Source of the DNA: Nocardia aurantia
GTDB lineage: Bacteria; Actinomycetota; Actinomycetes; Mycobacteriales; Mycobacteriaceae
Assembly (NCBI RefSeq): GCF_009604425.1
Contig: NZ_WEGI01000018.1
Span: forward strand, 59,910 to 123,909
DNA: 64,000 nucleotides
Direction: 5' to 3'
Shown here piece by piece: positions 1 to 8,652 of this stretch; position 1 is the first letter of the stretch; the number at the start of each line of letters is the position of its first letter. The position numbers and the translations under genes are program-made. The notes beneath the pieces were generated by a model. The model had not been told where the DNA came from, did not search any database, and saw only the letters and a program-made list of their open reading frames with translations.

Positions 1-91
1 CGCCACCGCCGTGCAGCAGCAGGAAAGTCCGGGTGCGGTCGTGGTCGGCAAGGGTGACATCGACGGTACCGAGCTCGGCGTGGGTGATCAT
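1..91 (-). CDS. Alpha/beta hydrolase, N-terminal 30 residues (runs off the window edge)
   Basis: Reading the minus strand from ATG at 91 gives a short N-terminus ending in LLLHGGG, the oxyanion-hole segment of alpha/beta-hydrolase-fold enzymes. The purine-rich stretch GAAAGAAGAC just upstream of the ATG is a plausible ribosome binding site. The gene is cut by the window edge, so the catalytic residues and the substrate cannot be seen. It is divergent from the MarR gene at 192, and the 100 bp between them carries repeated TATATAAGCAAC boxes, so MarR control of this hydrolase is likely (inference). Confidence 0.6.
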   Translation of the reverse strand, partial: MITHAELGTVDVTLADHDRTRTFLLLHGGG

Positions 92-121
92 CGGTCTTCT
101 TTCGTCGGTGGAGAACTCCAC

Positions 122-169
122 GTTGTATATAAGCAACCTTAGTTCAGCTTACTTATATAAGCAACGTTG
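122..169. promoter_or_regulatory. Probable MarR operator region: repeated TATATAAGCAAC boxes
   Basis: TATATAAGCAAC occurs at 126-137 and again at 154-165, 28 bp apart, in an AT-rich gap between divergent genes. The second copy overlaps the perfect palindrome CTTATATAAG (152-161) and the palindrome CAACGTTG (162-169). MarR dimers usually bind such palindromes over divergent promoters, so autoregulation plus control of the hydrolase at 1-91 is the natural reading. No binding data exist here. Confidence 0.5.
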
Positions 170-191
170 TCGAGCCGGGTAGCATCGCGGC

Positions 192-614
192 ATGTCCCGT
201 CACCCCGCCGAGGTCGTCCTCGCCGTCAAACGGTTGCAGCACCGGCATCACCGGGCGCTGAGCAGGGCGCTGGCGCCGCTGGATCTCTCACTGGTGCAAT
301 GGGATACGTTGCGCCACCTGCATCGGCAGCCCGACGCGTCCCTGCACGATCTCGCGATCCTGACCTTCCAGACCGATCAATCGTTCGGCTCACTGGCCAC
401 CCGGATGGCCGATCGCGGCCTGATCGAGCGCGTGCCCGGACCGGGCCGCGCGGTGCGGCACCGGCTCACCGAGAAGGGCGAACGGCTGCGCGCCGAGGGG
501 CAGCGGATCGCGGACGGCGTTGTCGCCGAATCGTTCCGCGCGCTGTCGGCCGAGCAACTGGAACAGCTGGGGCTACTGCTCGACGCGGCGCTCGGACCGA
601 ACCCGGCGGGCTGA
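192..614 (+). CDS. MarR-family transcriptional regulator
   Basis: A 140-residue protein of normal MarR length. The winged helix spans roughly residues 30-100: a recognition-helix region containing TFQTDQSFGSLATRM, then a wing with RHRLTEKGERL, which matches the family's conserved LTxxG element. These proteins are cytoplasmic dimeric repressors released by small ligands. The AT-rich gap upstream holds repeated palindromic boxes, so it probably represses itself and the divergent alpha/beta hydrolase. The ligand is unknown. The ATG at 192 is the only start that keeps the normal N-terminal dimerisation helix. Confidence 0.88.
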   Translation: MSRHPAEVVLAVKRLQHRHHRALSRALAPLDLSLVQWDTLRHLHRQPDASLHDLAILTFQTDQSFGSLATRMADRGLIERVPGPGRAVRHRLTEKGERLRAEGQRIADGVVAESFRALSAEQLEQLGLLLDAALGPNPAG

Positions 615-659
615 CATTTCTACAAGACACCCCCGCCGCGATCCGCGAGGGTGAACGGT

Positions 660-1586
660 ATGCGCGAACATTCCACCACGGCAACCGATCCCGGCCGGCG
701 CCGCTTCCTCGAGCTGCTGACCGCCGCCGTCGCGTTCGGCGGGCCGGCGGTCCGCGGCGCCGCCGTCGCGAACGCGGATCCCCCGGAACAGCTGGTGCCA
801 CTGCCGGACGGCCACATCCATGTCGTCACCGACGGCCCGCCCGGCGCCCCGGCGATCGTGCTGCTGCACGGCCTGGCCGGATCGACCGCCTGGTGGGATC
901 CGGTGGTCCCCGCGCTCGCGGATCACCACGTGGTCCGGATCGATCTGCTCGGCCACGGCCGCTCCGACAAGCCGGACACCGGCTACGGCATACCCGAACA
1001 GGCCGGGCGGGTCGCGGCGGTACTCGATCGGCTCGGCGTGCCGCGGGCGGTGATCGTCGGTCACTCCACCGGCGGCTACGTCGCGACCGCGCTGGCCGAA
1101 CAGCGCCCCGACCTGGTCACCGCGATCGGCGTGATCGACACCGGCCCGCGACTGGACGCGTTCACCGACAACGGCCCGGTGGGCGATCTGCTGTTCATCC
1201 CGGCGATCGGGCGGCCCTTGTGGCCGCTGCTGCCGGACGCCGCGATCCGCGCCTCCCTCGGCTCCGCGTTCACCCCCGGCGTGCCGATCCCCGACCGACT
1301 GGTCGCCGACGTCCGCGGCATGACCTATCGCAGCCTGACCGCGACCTCCACGGCCTCGGACGTCTACCTTCGCGAACGCCCCGAACCGGACCGCCTGACC
1401 GATCTCGCCCTGCCGGCGCTCCTGCTCTACGGCACCTGCGATCAGCGCTGGCAACCGGCGTCCTTCGCGGAATACGGCCGGGTACCGGGGATCCGGATCG
1501 AAACCCTCGATTGCGGTCACACACCCATGATCGAGGAACCCGGCCCTACCGGCGCCCTGCTCCGCGATTTCGCCGAGAACCACTGA
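660..1586 (+). CDS. Secreted alpha/beta hydrolase (Tat-type leader)
   Basis: A 308-residue alpha/beta-hydrolase-fold enzyme. The N-terminus has RRRFL (about residues 13-17) followed by a hydrophobic stretch and a small-residue cleavage region, which suggests twin-arginine export. HGLAG (about 70-74) forms the oxyanion region. GHSTG (nucleophile Ser about 136), an Asp in YGTCDQRW (about 261) and His in CGHTP (about 287) make a complete Ser-Asp-His triad. GTG at 651 is an in-frame alternative, but GAGG at 646-649 is better spaced for the ATG at 660. The substrate is unknown; esterase or lipase-like activity is the family norm. It follows the MarR gene by 45 bp on the same strand. Confidence 0.82.
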   Translation: MREHSTTATDPGRRRFLELLTAAVAFGGPAVRGAAVANADPPEQLVPLPDGHIHVVTDGPPGAPAIVLLHGLAGSTAWWDPVVPALADHHVVRIDLLGHGRSDKPDTGYGIPEQAGRVAAVLDRLGVPRAVIVGHSTGGYVATALAEQRPDLVTAIGVIDTGPRLDAFTDNGPVGDLLFIPAIGRPLWPLLPDAAIRASLGSAFTPGVPIPDRLVADVRGMTYRSLTATSTASDVYLRERPEPDRLTDLALPALLLYGTCDQRWQPASFAEYGRVPGIRIETLDCGHTPMIEEPGPTGALLRDFAENH

Positions 1587-1676
1587 GGCACACTTGTTTT
1601 CGTCGGTCCGACGCGGGCAAGCCGGGCATCGATACCACCTACCCGGCAGCGGATCCGGTCAACGGCGGTGGGGCGG

Positions 1677-2597
1677 TCAGGTCCGGGTGGCGCGGCGGTA
1701 GGCGCCCGGGGTGGTGCCGAAGCGGGTGCGGAAGCGGCGGCGGAGGTTGACCGCCGAGGTGAGGCCTACTCGGGTCGCGATCGTTTCTACGGGTAGGTCC
1801 GTGTGTTCCAGCAGGGAGCGGGCCTCGGCCACTCGGCGCGACAGCAGCCAGGCGCCGGGGCTGGTGCCGAGGCGTTCGCCGAAGCGGCGGGCCAGGGTGC
1901 GGGGTGAGACGCCGAGGTGAGTGGCCATGTCGCGCACCGACAGTGGTTCGGCCAGCCGGGAACCGGCCCAGGCCAGCAATCCGTCCAGGTCGTCGAGCGG
2001 TGGATGTGGTGAGCGAGCGTCCTCGCGGTGCGGGGGCATCACCATGTGGCGGGTGAGCAGGGCGGCGTGGGCGGGGCCGTGATCGCGGCGGACCAGATGC
2101 AGGCACAGGTCGAGCCCGGCGCCCGCGCCGGCGCTGGTGGCGACGTCGCCGTGGTCGATGAACAGGCGGCCGGGTTCGACGCGTACCCGCGGGAATTCGG
2201 CCGCCAGCCGGGCGGCCCGGGCCCAGTGTGTGGTGGCCGTGCGGCCGTCCAGCAGTCCGGTCCGGGCCAGCGCGAACACGCCGGAGCAGATGGTCACCAG
2301 GCGCGCTCCGCGCGCGTGGGCCGCCAGCAGGGCGTGCCGCACCGGCTCGGTCAGTGGTTCGGAGACCGGCGTCCAGCCGGGGATGAGCACGGTGTCGGCG
2401 GTGGCGAGCGCCGACAGATCCCGGTCCACCGAGATCGAGTATCCGGCGGTGGTGGGTACCGGGCCCGTGGTCTGCGCGCATACGCCGAATTCGTAGTACT
2501 GCGGCACCTCGGCGCGCGTGGTGCCGAACACCTCCACGGCGCAGCCGAGTTCGAAGATCGACTGCACCGGACGCACCAGGGCCACCACGCGATGCAT
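1677..2597 (-). CDS. GlxA-family AraC-type regulator (DJ-1/PfpI domain plus AraC HTH)
   Basis: 306 residues in two domains. Residues 1-180 are a DJ-1/PfpI-like class I glutamine-amidotransferase fold with VTICSGVFAL, where the Cys at about 104 sits in the usual elbow position. Residues about 210-306 are a double AraC helix-turn-helix with the typical ending FGTTPGAYRR. Members of this family act as one-component regulators; the amidotransferase-like part is thought to sense ligands rather than act as an enzyme. It is divergent from the cupin gene at 2669, a likely target (inference). Confidence 0.9.
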   Translation of the reverse strand: MHRVVALVRPVQSIFELGCAVEVFGTTRAEVPQYYEFGVCAQTTGPVPTTAGYSISVDRDLSALATADTVLIPGWTPVSEPLTEPVRHALLAAHARGARLVTICSGVFALARTGLLDGRTATTHWARAARLAAEFPRVRVEPGRLFIDHGDVATSAGAGAGLDLCLHLVRRDHGPAHAALLTRHMVMPPHREDARSPHPPLDDLDGLLAWAGSRLAEPLSVRDMATHLGVSPRTLARRFGERLGTSPGAWLLSRRVAEARSLLEHTDLPVETIATRVGLTSAVNLRRRFRTRFGTTPGAYRRATRT

Positions 2598-2668
2598 GGC
2601 AGGAATGTACCCCCAGGGGGCCGGTCCGGCACTGTCCGGGTGCGGCGGCGCGCGGCATCGTGGCGGGT

Positions 2669-3004
2669 ATGCATTCCGAGATCCTCAGCCAGGACGGTTA
2701 TGTCGCCGTCGGCCTCACCGAAGCTCCGGTCCGCGAACTGTTCCCGGGCATCCGGCTGCGCCCGCTGTGGCGGGACGCCTCCGGGGCGCACGCGAACGTG
2801 CTGGAGATGGACGCCGGTTCGTCGTGGCCGCACCGCGACGTCCACGAGCCCGGACCGGAGGAGGTGTACGTGGTCGCGGGTGTATTCCACGACGGCGCAA
2901 GGGATTATCCGGCCGGGACGTTCCTGCACGCGCCGGCGGGCACCTGGCACGTGCCCGCCACCACCGTCGGATGCACGCTGTTCCTGTTCTATCCGCGGGG
3001 CTGA
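2669..3004 (+). CDS. Small cupin-domain protein (ChrR-like)
   Basis: 111 residues forming one cupin barrel: WPHRDVHEPGPEEVYVVAG supplies the His/Glu first cupin motif, and PAGTFLHAPAGTWHVP the second motif with its conserved His. Such proteins bind a metal and are often ligand-sensing or small-molecule enzymes. A GTG at 2660 would add three residues; the ATG at 2669 is preferred. It diverges from the GlxA-type regulator 71 bp away. It converges with the membrane gene ending at 3011, leaving only 6 bp between the stops. Confidence 0.75.
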   Translation: MHSEILSQDGYVAVGLTEAPVRELFPGIRLRPLWRDASGAHANVLEMDAGSSWPHRDVHEPGPEEVYVVAGVFHDGARDYPAGTFLHAPAGTWHVPATTVGCTLFLFYPRG

Positions 3005-3010
3005 CGGCGC

Positions 3011-3568
3011 TCAGCGGTGGTCGACCAGGCGCACCTGCGGGGCGACCGTCTCCAGTACGGCTGTGAGACGGGCGATGTCGAGGCTCCAGCCGTCGATTCC
3101 CTTGGCGCACTGGAGCAAACGTCCGTCGGGCGCCCCGCTGAGAGCGGTGACCGCGTACGTCAGGCCCCGGCCGCCCGAGCCGGCCGGCGCGCTGGACAGC
3201 GGCGGAGCGTAGGCGTGGCGCAGGATTCCGATCCACGGATGCCCGGCGGCCGTGTACTGCCGCCACAGCACCACCGCCTCGACGTCGGCCCACGGGAACT
3301 GCCGCGTGGTCGCCCGATATCGCAACAGGTTGCCGCCCAGCGTGATTCCGGTGGCATCGACGCGCAGTGCGACCCGGCGCGACAGCGAACTGACCAGCGC
3401 CAGCAGCCCGCCGCCGCCGAACAGCAGCAGGGTGCCGACCCGGGCACTGGTGGACATGTGCGGCGTGAGGATCGCACCCGCCACGAAAGCGGCGGCACAC
3501 AGCAGCAGGAACACCGTCTTCGGATTGAAGCTGTATCGCTGTTCGTAGACCATCCCCGCACCCGGCAT
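3011..3568 (-). CDS. Two-TM membrane protein with PH-like cytoplasmic domain
   Basis: 185 residues. Two adjacent hydrophobic helices (about 18-36 and 43-61) are followed by a beta-rich region with VALRVDATGITLGG and FPWADVEAVVLW, the pattern of bacterial PH-like domains (DUF-type) that follow membrane hairpins. The start at 3568 is chosen because AGGAGG lies about 9 bases upstream; an internal ATG at 3553 is the alternative. No catalytic motif is visible. The function is unknown; many such proteins are envelope-associated scaffolds. Confidence 0.6.
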   Translation of the reverse strand: MPGAGMVYEQRYSFNPKTVFLLLCAAAFVAGAILTPHMSTSARVGTLLLFGGGGLLALVSSLSRRVALRVDATGITLGGNLLRYRATTRQFPWADVEAVVLWRQYTAAGHPWIGILRHAYAPPLSSAPAGSGGRGLTYAVTALSGAPDGRLLQCAKGIDGWSLDIARLTAVLETVAPQVRLVDHR

Positions 3569-3690
3569 CCGGCCGGTCCTCCTTCGAACCCACGCTAGCA
3601 CCGCGGCGCTGCCGCACACAGTGCCGCGGTGGCGAACTCCGGCGCTCGGATACGTTGCCGGACAACGACTCAGGAGTGCCGGTGCCGCAC

Positions 3691-4863
3691 TCAGCCGGTG
3701 GCCGGCGCGTTGTGCAGCGCGGACATCAGCATCAGCCGCAGGGTGCGCGAGGACGAATGATGGTGCTGCCGGAGCAGATCGCCCGACAACATCCGGATCT
3801 CGTCGTAGGCGGTGGCCGAACGGGTGTGGCGGACATCCTCCAGGGCCGACCCGATCACCGGCTCCGCCCGGTCCAGATCGCCCGCGGCGACCAGCGCCCG
3901 GGCCAGCCGGATGCTGTGCCGGCCCCGCGCCCGGCGGGCCGGTGCCGGTATGCCGAGGGTGACATGTTCCAGCAGATCCGCGGCCCGGTCGAAGCGGCCC
4001 AGATCGAAATAGCACCAGCCGGCGATCGCGTGATCCAGCCCGCCGATCGACGAGCCGAAACGAACTGCGGCATGGCCGGATTCGGTATCGAAGTCGGCGG
4101 CCTGCGCGAGCGCGCGGTCACACGCGCCCGGATTGCCGACCAGGGCGTATGCCTGCGCCTCGCGGTGCGCGGCCAGTCGCCGGACCTGGCCGGGCACGGT
4201 GGGATCGTCGCGTACCAGTGCCGCGAGTTCGATCGCCGCCCTGGCATCGCGCCGGTAGAGGGCGAATTCGGCGTGCCGCACGAAGGCGTAGGCGGCGAGG
4301 CCGTGATCGCCCGCGTCCGCGGCGATCCGGGCCGATTCGTCGGTCCAGTGGCTCGCGGACGCGACATCGCCGACCTCCTGCGCCATCCAGCCCGCGTATT
4401 CGGCACAGCGGGCCGCGAGCAGCAGCAGACCGCGCTGCGCCGCGGCGCCGCTACGGAGCACGCGCGCCTGGGTGGCCACCATCGGCAGCACATGTGCGGC
4501 CGCGGTGCCCTGGCCGAGCCGGCGCAGTTCGTCGTAGATCGCGGTGTATCCGCTGAGTACGTCGTCGGCCAGCGGGGCGGCGAACGTCGCCGGACGCAGT
4601 TCGGCGCGTTCGGGTTCCGCGGCCGGCTCGTCCGGCCCGCGACCCCCCGAGTCGGTGGCGGGGACGAGGGCGCTCAGCATGCCGTCGGTGGCGAGGGCGG
4701 CGTCGCACCGCCGCGCGAAATCGGCACTGGGCTGCCGCTCGCCACGCTCGACCCGGCTCAGATACCCCTTGTCGTAGTGGATTCTCCTGGCCAACTGGGC
4801 CAGCGAGAGTTCCGCTGCCTCCCGTTGCCTGCGCAGCTCCAACCCGAATCGTGGTGAACTCAT
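3691..4863 (-). CDS. XRE-family regulator with long alpha-helical sensor domain
   Basis: 390 residues. Residues about 7-62 are a Cro/CI-type helix-turn-helix (LARRIHYDKGYLSRVERGER). The remaining 300 residues are Ala-rich, helical and TPR-like, the architecture of actinobacterial helix-turn-helix proteins with a C-terminal helical repeat sensor. An open frame continues upstream, but the ATG at 4863 directly precedes the HTH and is the natural start. The gene is divergent from the small GTPase at 4976, with 112 bp between them. The ligand and targets are unknown. Confidence 0.8.
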   Translation of the reverse strand: MSSPRFGLELRRQREAAELSLAQLARRIHYDKGYLSRVERGERQPSADFARRCDAALATDGMLSALVPATDSGGRGPDEPAAEPERAELRPATFAAPLADDVLSGYTAIYDELRRLGQGTAAAHVLPMVATQARVLRSGAAAQRGLLLLAARCAEYAGWMAQEVGDVASASHWTDESARIAADAGDHGLAAYAFVRHAEFALYRRDARAAIELAALVRDDPTVPGQVRRLAAHREAQAYALVGNPGACDRALAQAADFDTESGHAAVRFGSSIGGLDHAIAGWCYFDLGRFDRAADLLEHVTLGIPAPARRARGRHSIRLARALVAAGDLDRAEPVIGSALEDVRHTRSATAYDEIRMLSGDLLRQHHHSSSRTLRLMLMSALHNAPATG

Positions 4864-4975
4864 AGCGACTTCCTGTAGGGCACGGCCGATCCTGTCTCGC
4901 GTTGCCCGTTGCCTCCGGAAGGAGGCCACTGGCAACCGATTCCGATGACGCCGCCCCCCGACGCACCCTGTACCC

Positions 4976-5770
4976 GTGAGCCGCGGTGAGGAGAACCACG
5001 AACTCGACGAAAACCTTGGCGATGCCATCCTTCGTACTCTTTCACACCATATAGAGAGTGCGCCACCGACAATCGGTGTCGTTGGCGTTTCGGGTGTCGG
5101 TAAGTCGTCGACAATTAACGCGTTGTTCAAAACCGACCTTCCGGTTAGCGACACCGTTGCCCGAACTAAGGAATTCGAATCGGTGGATCTCTCCGTGCAA
5201 TTCCGCCCGCGGTCGGCCCCGCATATCGGCGCGGTACCCCCGAGCGTGTTCGCCCCGCAGGTCAGGCTGCGGGTGCTGGACGCGCCGGGCCTCGGCGAGA
5301 ATCCGCGTTCCGACGAGACGTACCTGCGGTCCTATCGGGAACACCTGCCCGGTTGCGACGCGATTCTCTGGGTGCTGGCGGCGCGCAGCCGTGCGATGGC
5401 GCTGGATCAGCACTACCTCACCGAACTCGCCGATTTCCGCGAGCGGATGGTATTCGGCGTCAATCAGGTCGACGCCGTGGAACCGGCCGAATGGCGGCGG
5501 GCTTCGAATCGTCCGTCGCCCCGCCAGGAAAGTAACATCGGCGAAATATTGGCCGACCGAACAGTTCGTTTGACGGACATTGTCGGCCCCGATCCGACGG
5601 TCATCGGATATTCGTCCCGGCACGGTTACCGGCTCGATCAGCTGTTCCAGGCGCTGCTCACCGTGTGCCCGTCGCGGCGGCAGTGGATGTTCGCGGGCCT
5701 CAAGAACTTCAGTCATCGCGATTTCGGCGTCGACCGAGTGCGGCCCATCGATCGAAAGGACGCGTTGTGA
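4976..5770 (+). CDS. Era/YeeP-like small GTPase
   Basis: 264 residues with G-domain motifs: P-loop GVSGVGKSS (about 37-45), the G3 motif DAPG, and the G4 motif NQVD, a variant of NKxD. This matches the Era/50S-ribosome-binding-type GTPase superfamily found next to stress or defence genes in many bacteria. The start is GTG at 4976. The first 60 codons (about 5000-5170) are visibly less GC-rich than the neighbours. It has no membrane segment or RNA-binding KH domain, so a ribosome-assembly role like Era is not supported. The role is unknown; it may work with the divergent XRE regulator. Confidence 0.75.
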   Translation: MSRGEENHELDENLGDAILRTLSHHIESAPPTIGVVGVSGVGKSSTINALFKTDLPVSDTVARTKEFESVDLSVQFRPRSAPHIGAVPPSVFAPQVRLRVLDAPGLGENPRSDETYLRSYREHLPGCDAILWVLAARSRAMALDQHYLTELADFRERMVFGVNQVDAVEPAEWRRASNRPSPRQESNIGEILADRTVRLTDIVGPDPTVIGYSSRHGYRLDQLFQALLTVCPSRRQWMFAGLKNFSHRDFGVDRVRPIDRKDAL

Positions 5771-5914
5771 CAACGCCGGATCGGGACAGGACCGCCGTGG
5801 CGCGGGCCCTGCGCGGACAACCACGGGCACACTGAGCGAGGCGGCGCCGGACGCCGTCCCGGCGGAACGGGACGAAATCGTAACCATTGCGCTGCCGCAC
5901 GGTGAGCAACTTCG

Positions 5915-5935
5915 TGCATCGTTTCTGCATCGTTT
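5915..5935 (+). promoter_or_regulatory. Tandem TGCATCGTTT repeats upstream of the carotenoid operon
   Basis: TGCATCGTTT occurs at 5915-5924 and 5926-5935, an 11-bp period that puts both copies on one DNA face, 44 bp before the crtE start. In actinobacteria crt operons are often controlled by MerR-type B12 photosensors (LitR) and a light-induced sigma factor. These repeats are candidates for an activator or repressor site or a sigma element. No regulator gene lies beside the operon. Confidence 0.4.
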
Positions 5936-5978
5936 ACGGTAGGGTGGGGGTACCTTTCGAGGAAGGAACCATGCCCGC

Positions 5979-7094
5979 ATGGGCTCACACTCGCTTGCCC
6001 CCAGCACCGTGCCGGCCGCCGACGGGGTGCCGCCGGGCGCCGCCGAGCCGATCGGCGCCTGGCGTACCGCCGTGCGGGCGCGCGTCCTCGACGAGCTCGA
6101 CGCGTTCCTGAATCGCAATCGCGTCGCCCCGCTGCACGGGATCGCCGTGGACGACATCGCCCGGCAGTACGTCGGCGGCGGGAAGTGCCTGCGGTCGAGT
6201 TTCATGTATCTGGGCTGGCTGTGCGGTCGCGAACCCGAGCCGGCCGCGATCCGCGCCGCCGCGTCCCTGGAACTGTTGCACGCGTTCGCGCTGGTGCAGG
6301 ACGACGTGATGGACGAGGCCGAGGTCCGGCGCAATCGGCCCGCCGCGCACGTGCACTTCGAGCAGCGGCACCGGCAGGCGGGCCTGCCCGGCGACGCGCG
6401 CCGGTTCGGTGAGTCCGCGGCGGTGCTGCTGGGCGATATCTGCCTGATCTGGGCCGCGAACATGTTGCGGGACAGCGGAATCGACCGCGACGCGTTGCAT
6501 CGGGTGCTGCCCCGTTACGACGCGATGCGAACGGAGTTGGCGCTCGGGCAGTTCGCCGATCTGCTCAACGACGCCCGCACCGATCCGGACCTCGACACGG
6601 TGCTGGCCGTCGCGGCCGCGAAATCCGGTAACTACACGGTCCGCCGGCCGCTGGAACTCGGTGCGGCGATGGCGGATTGCGGCGAGGCCGGGCTGGCGGC
6701 GCTGAGTCGTTACGGTCACGTCGTCGGCGAGGCGTTCCAGTTGCGCGACGACATCCTGGGCGTCTTCGGCGCTCCCGCGGTGACGGGCAAACCGGCCGAC
6801 AGCGATCTGGGCCAGCACAAGGCCACCACGGTGGTGGTCGCCGCCCGCCGGCTCGCCGACACCGCCACCCGGCGCGAGCTGACCGCGTTGCTGTCGGCGC
6901 CCGAACTCGACGCCGCGGGGGTCGAGCAGCTGCGCGTCCTGATCACGGCGACGGGCGCCCGCGAGCACGTCGAGGCGATGATCGACGACCGGCTCGCCGA
7001 GGCGCGCGAAATCACCGCCGCCGCACCGCTACCCGAATCACAACGAGATCTGCTCGACGGCATGGCCGACATCTGTACCGACCGGGAAACGTGA
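5979..7094 (+). CDS. crtE: Polyprenyl (geranylgeranyl) diphosphate synthase
   Basis: 371 residues, trans-isoprenyl diphosphate synthase family. The first aspartate-rich motif DDVMD (108-112) is followed by RRNRPAAH. The second region QLRDDILG followed by KPADSDLGQHK is typical of CrtE/IdsA enzymes, which condense IPP with an allylic diphosphate to make C20 GGPP in the cytoplasm. The start at 5979 is preferred because GAGGAAGGAA lies about 10 bases upstream. The ATG at 5971 is in another frame. First gene of a tight five-gene operon; crtI starts 10 bases after its stop. It supplies the carotenoid precursor. Confidence 0.9.
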   Translation: MGSHSLAPSTVPAADGVPPGAAEPIGAWRTAVRARVLDELDAFLNRNRVAPLHGIAVDDIARQYVGGGKCLRSSFMYLGWLCGREPEPAAIRAAASLELLHAFALVQDDVMDEAEVRRNRPAAHVHFEQRHRQAGLPGDARRFGESAAVLLGDICLIWAANMLRDSGIDRDALHRVLPRYDAMRTELALGQFADLLNDARTDPDLDTVLAVAAAKSGNYTVRRPLELGAAMADCGEAGLAALSRYGHVVGEAFQLRDDILGVFGAPAVTGKPADSDLGQHKATTVVVAARRLADTATRRELTALLSAPELDAAGVEQLRVLITATGAREHVEAMIDDRLAEAREITAAAPLPESQRDLLDGMADICTDRET

Positions 7095-7103
7095 AGGAGC
7101 GCG

Positions 7104-8642
7104 ATGCGCACGATCAGGGGCCGCAGCGACCACGTCGTCGTCGTGGGGGCCGGGCTGGCCGGATTGTCGGCGGCCCTGCACCTGGCGGGCCGCGGCCGGG
7201 CGGTGACGATACTGGAACGCGATCCGGTGCCCGGCGGCCGCACCGGGCGCGCGGACATCGGCGGCTACCACCTCGACACCGGGCCCACGGTGCTGACCAT
7301 GCCGGAGCTGATCGAGGGAGTCTTCGCCGCCGTCGGTGAGCGGATGTCGGACCGGCTGACCCTGCGGCCGGTCGAACCCGCGTACCGGGCCCGGTTCGCC
7401 GACGGCCGGGAGATCGAGGTGCACACCGATCTCGACCGCATGGCCGACGCGGTCACCGCGTTCGCGGGCCACAAGCAGGCGAACGGCTATGTGCGCCTGC
7501 GAGATTGGCTGACCAGGCTGTACGACGCGGAGTTCGACGATTTCATCGCCGCCGATTTCGACTCGCCGCTGTCGCTGCTTACGCCGCAGCTGGCCCGGCT
7601 GGCCGCCCTGGGCGGATTCCGGAACTGGGACCGCGCCGTCGCCACGCACGTCACCGATCCGGATCTGCGGCGGCTGTTCACCTTCCAGTCCCTGTACGCC
7701 GGTGTCACGCCCGATCGGGCGCTCGCCGCCTACGCCGTCATCGCCTACATGGACACGATCGGCGGCGTGTGGTTCCCCGAAGGCGGCATGCGCGCGCTGC
7801 CGGACGCCCTCGCCGCGGCCGCGGAGGCGGCGGGGGTGCGAATCCGCTACTCCACCACGGTGTCCGGGATGGACCGGGCCGGGTCACGGGTGCGCGCGGT
7901 GGTCACCGCCGCGGGTGAGCGGATCCCGTGCGACGCGGTGGTCGCGACCACCGAACTGGCCGACACGTACCGGATGCTCTCGCATCGGTCCCGCCGGCCG
8001 CGCGGGGTCACCGCGGCGCCGTCGGCGGTGGTCGTGCACCTCGGGTGCGCGGCGGTCCCCCAGCTGGCGCACCACACGCTGTTGTTCGGGCGCGCCTGGG
8101 AGGAGACGTTCCGCGACATCACCGTGCACGGCCGCGTGATGTCCGATCCGTCGCTGCTGCTGACCCGCCCGACCGCCGGCGATCCGGCACTGGCGCCGGC
8201 GGGCCGCGACCTGCTGTATCTGCTGGCACCGGCGCCGAACCTCGAACGCGGACCGATCAATTGGGACAGATTCGCCGACGCCTACACCGAGGAGCTGCTC
8301 GGCGTGGTCCGCGAGCGGCTGCCGGACGCGTTGCCGGACGCGCAGGTGCTGCGCGTGACCACCCCCGCGGACTGGGCGCGGCAGGGAATGACGGCCGGAA
8401 GTCCGTTCGCACTGGCCCACACCTTCGCCCAGACCGGGCCGTTCCGGCCCTCGAACCTGATCCGGGGCATCGACAACGTGGTCCTGGCCGGCGGTTCCAC
8501 CGTTCCCGGAGTGGGTATCCCGCCCGTGCTGATCTCCGGACGGCTGGCCGCCGATCGCGTCACGGGCCGGGTGCGCCGGTCGTCGTATCCGGTCCCGGCC
8601 GCCGCCGGGTCCGTCCGCCCCCGGCCCGCCTCCGCCGGATGA
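7104..8642 (+). CDS. crtI: Phytoene desaturase
   Basis: 512 residues, CrtI-type FAD-dependent desaturase/isomerase converting phytoene to lycopene at the membrane. The N-terminus carries the dinucleotide-binding signature VVVVGAGLAGLSAA (about 11-24) and PGGRTGR. The C-terminus has the family's conserved GGSTVPGVGIPPVLISG. GGAG at 7096-7099 precedes the ATG by four bases. It sits between crtE and crtB with 9- and 10-base gaps, so it is co-transcribed. Confidence 0.93.
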   Translation: MRTIRGRSDHVVVVGAGLAGLSAALHLAGRGRAVTILERDPVPGGRTGRADIGGYHLDTGPTVLTMPELIEGVFAAVGERMSDRLTLRPVEPAYRARFADGREIEVHTDLDRMADAVTAFAGHKQANGYVRLRDWLTRLYDAEFDDFIAADFDSPLSLLTPQLARLAALGGFRNWDRAVATHVTDPDLRRLFTFQSLYAGVTPDRALAAYAVIAYMDTIGGVWFPEGGMRALPDALAAAAEAAGVRIRYSTTVSGMDRAGSRVRAVVTAAGERIPCDAVVATTELADTYRMLSHRSRRPRGVTAAPSAVVVHLGCAAVPQLAHHTLLFGRAWEETFRDITVHGRVMSDPSLLLTRPTAGDPALAPAGRDLLYLLAPAPNLERGPINWDRFADAYTEELLGVVRERLPDALPDAQVLRVTTPADWARQGMTAGSPFALAHTFAQTGPFRPSNLIRGIDNVVLAGGSTVPGVGIPPVLISGRLAADRVTGRVRRSSYPVPAAAGSVRPRPASAG

Positions 8643-8652
8643 TCGGAAACTG

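Noticed and set aside
573..1583. Minus-strand open frame of 336 codons over the alpha/beta hydrolase
   Set aside because: Arg/Gly-rich shadow; the plus strand has the complete catalytic triad.
5771..5978. Possible extra gene between the GTPase and crtE
   Set aside because: Only short frames without motif; the space fits a promoter region with the TGCATCGTTT repeats.
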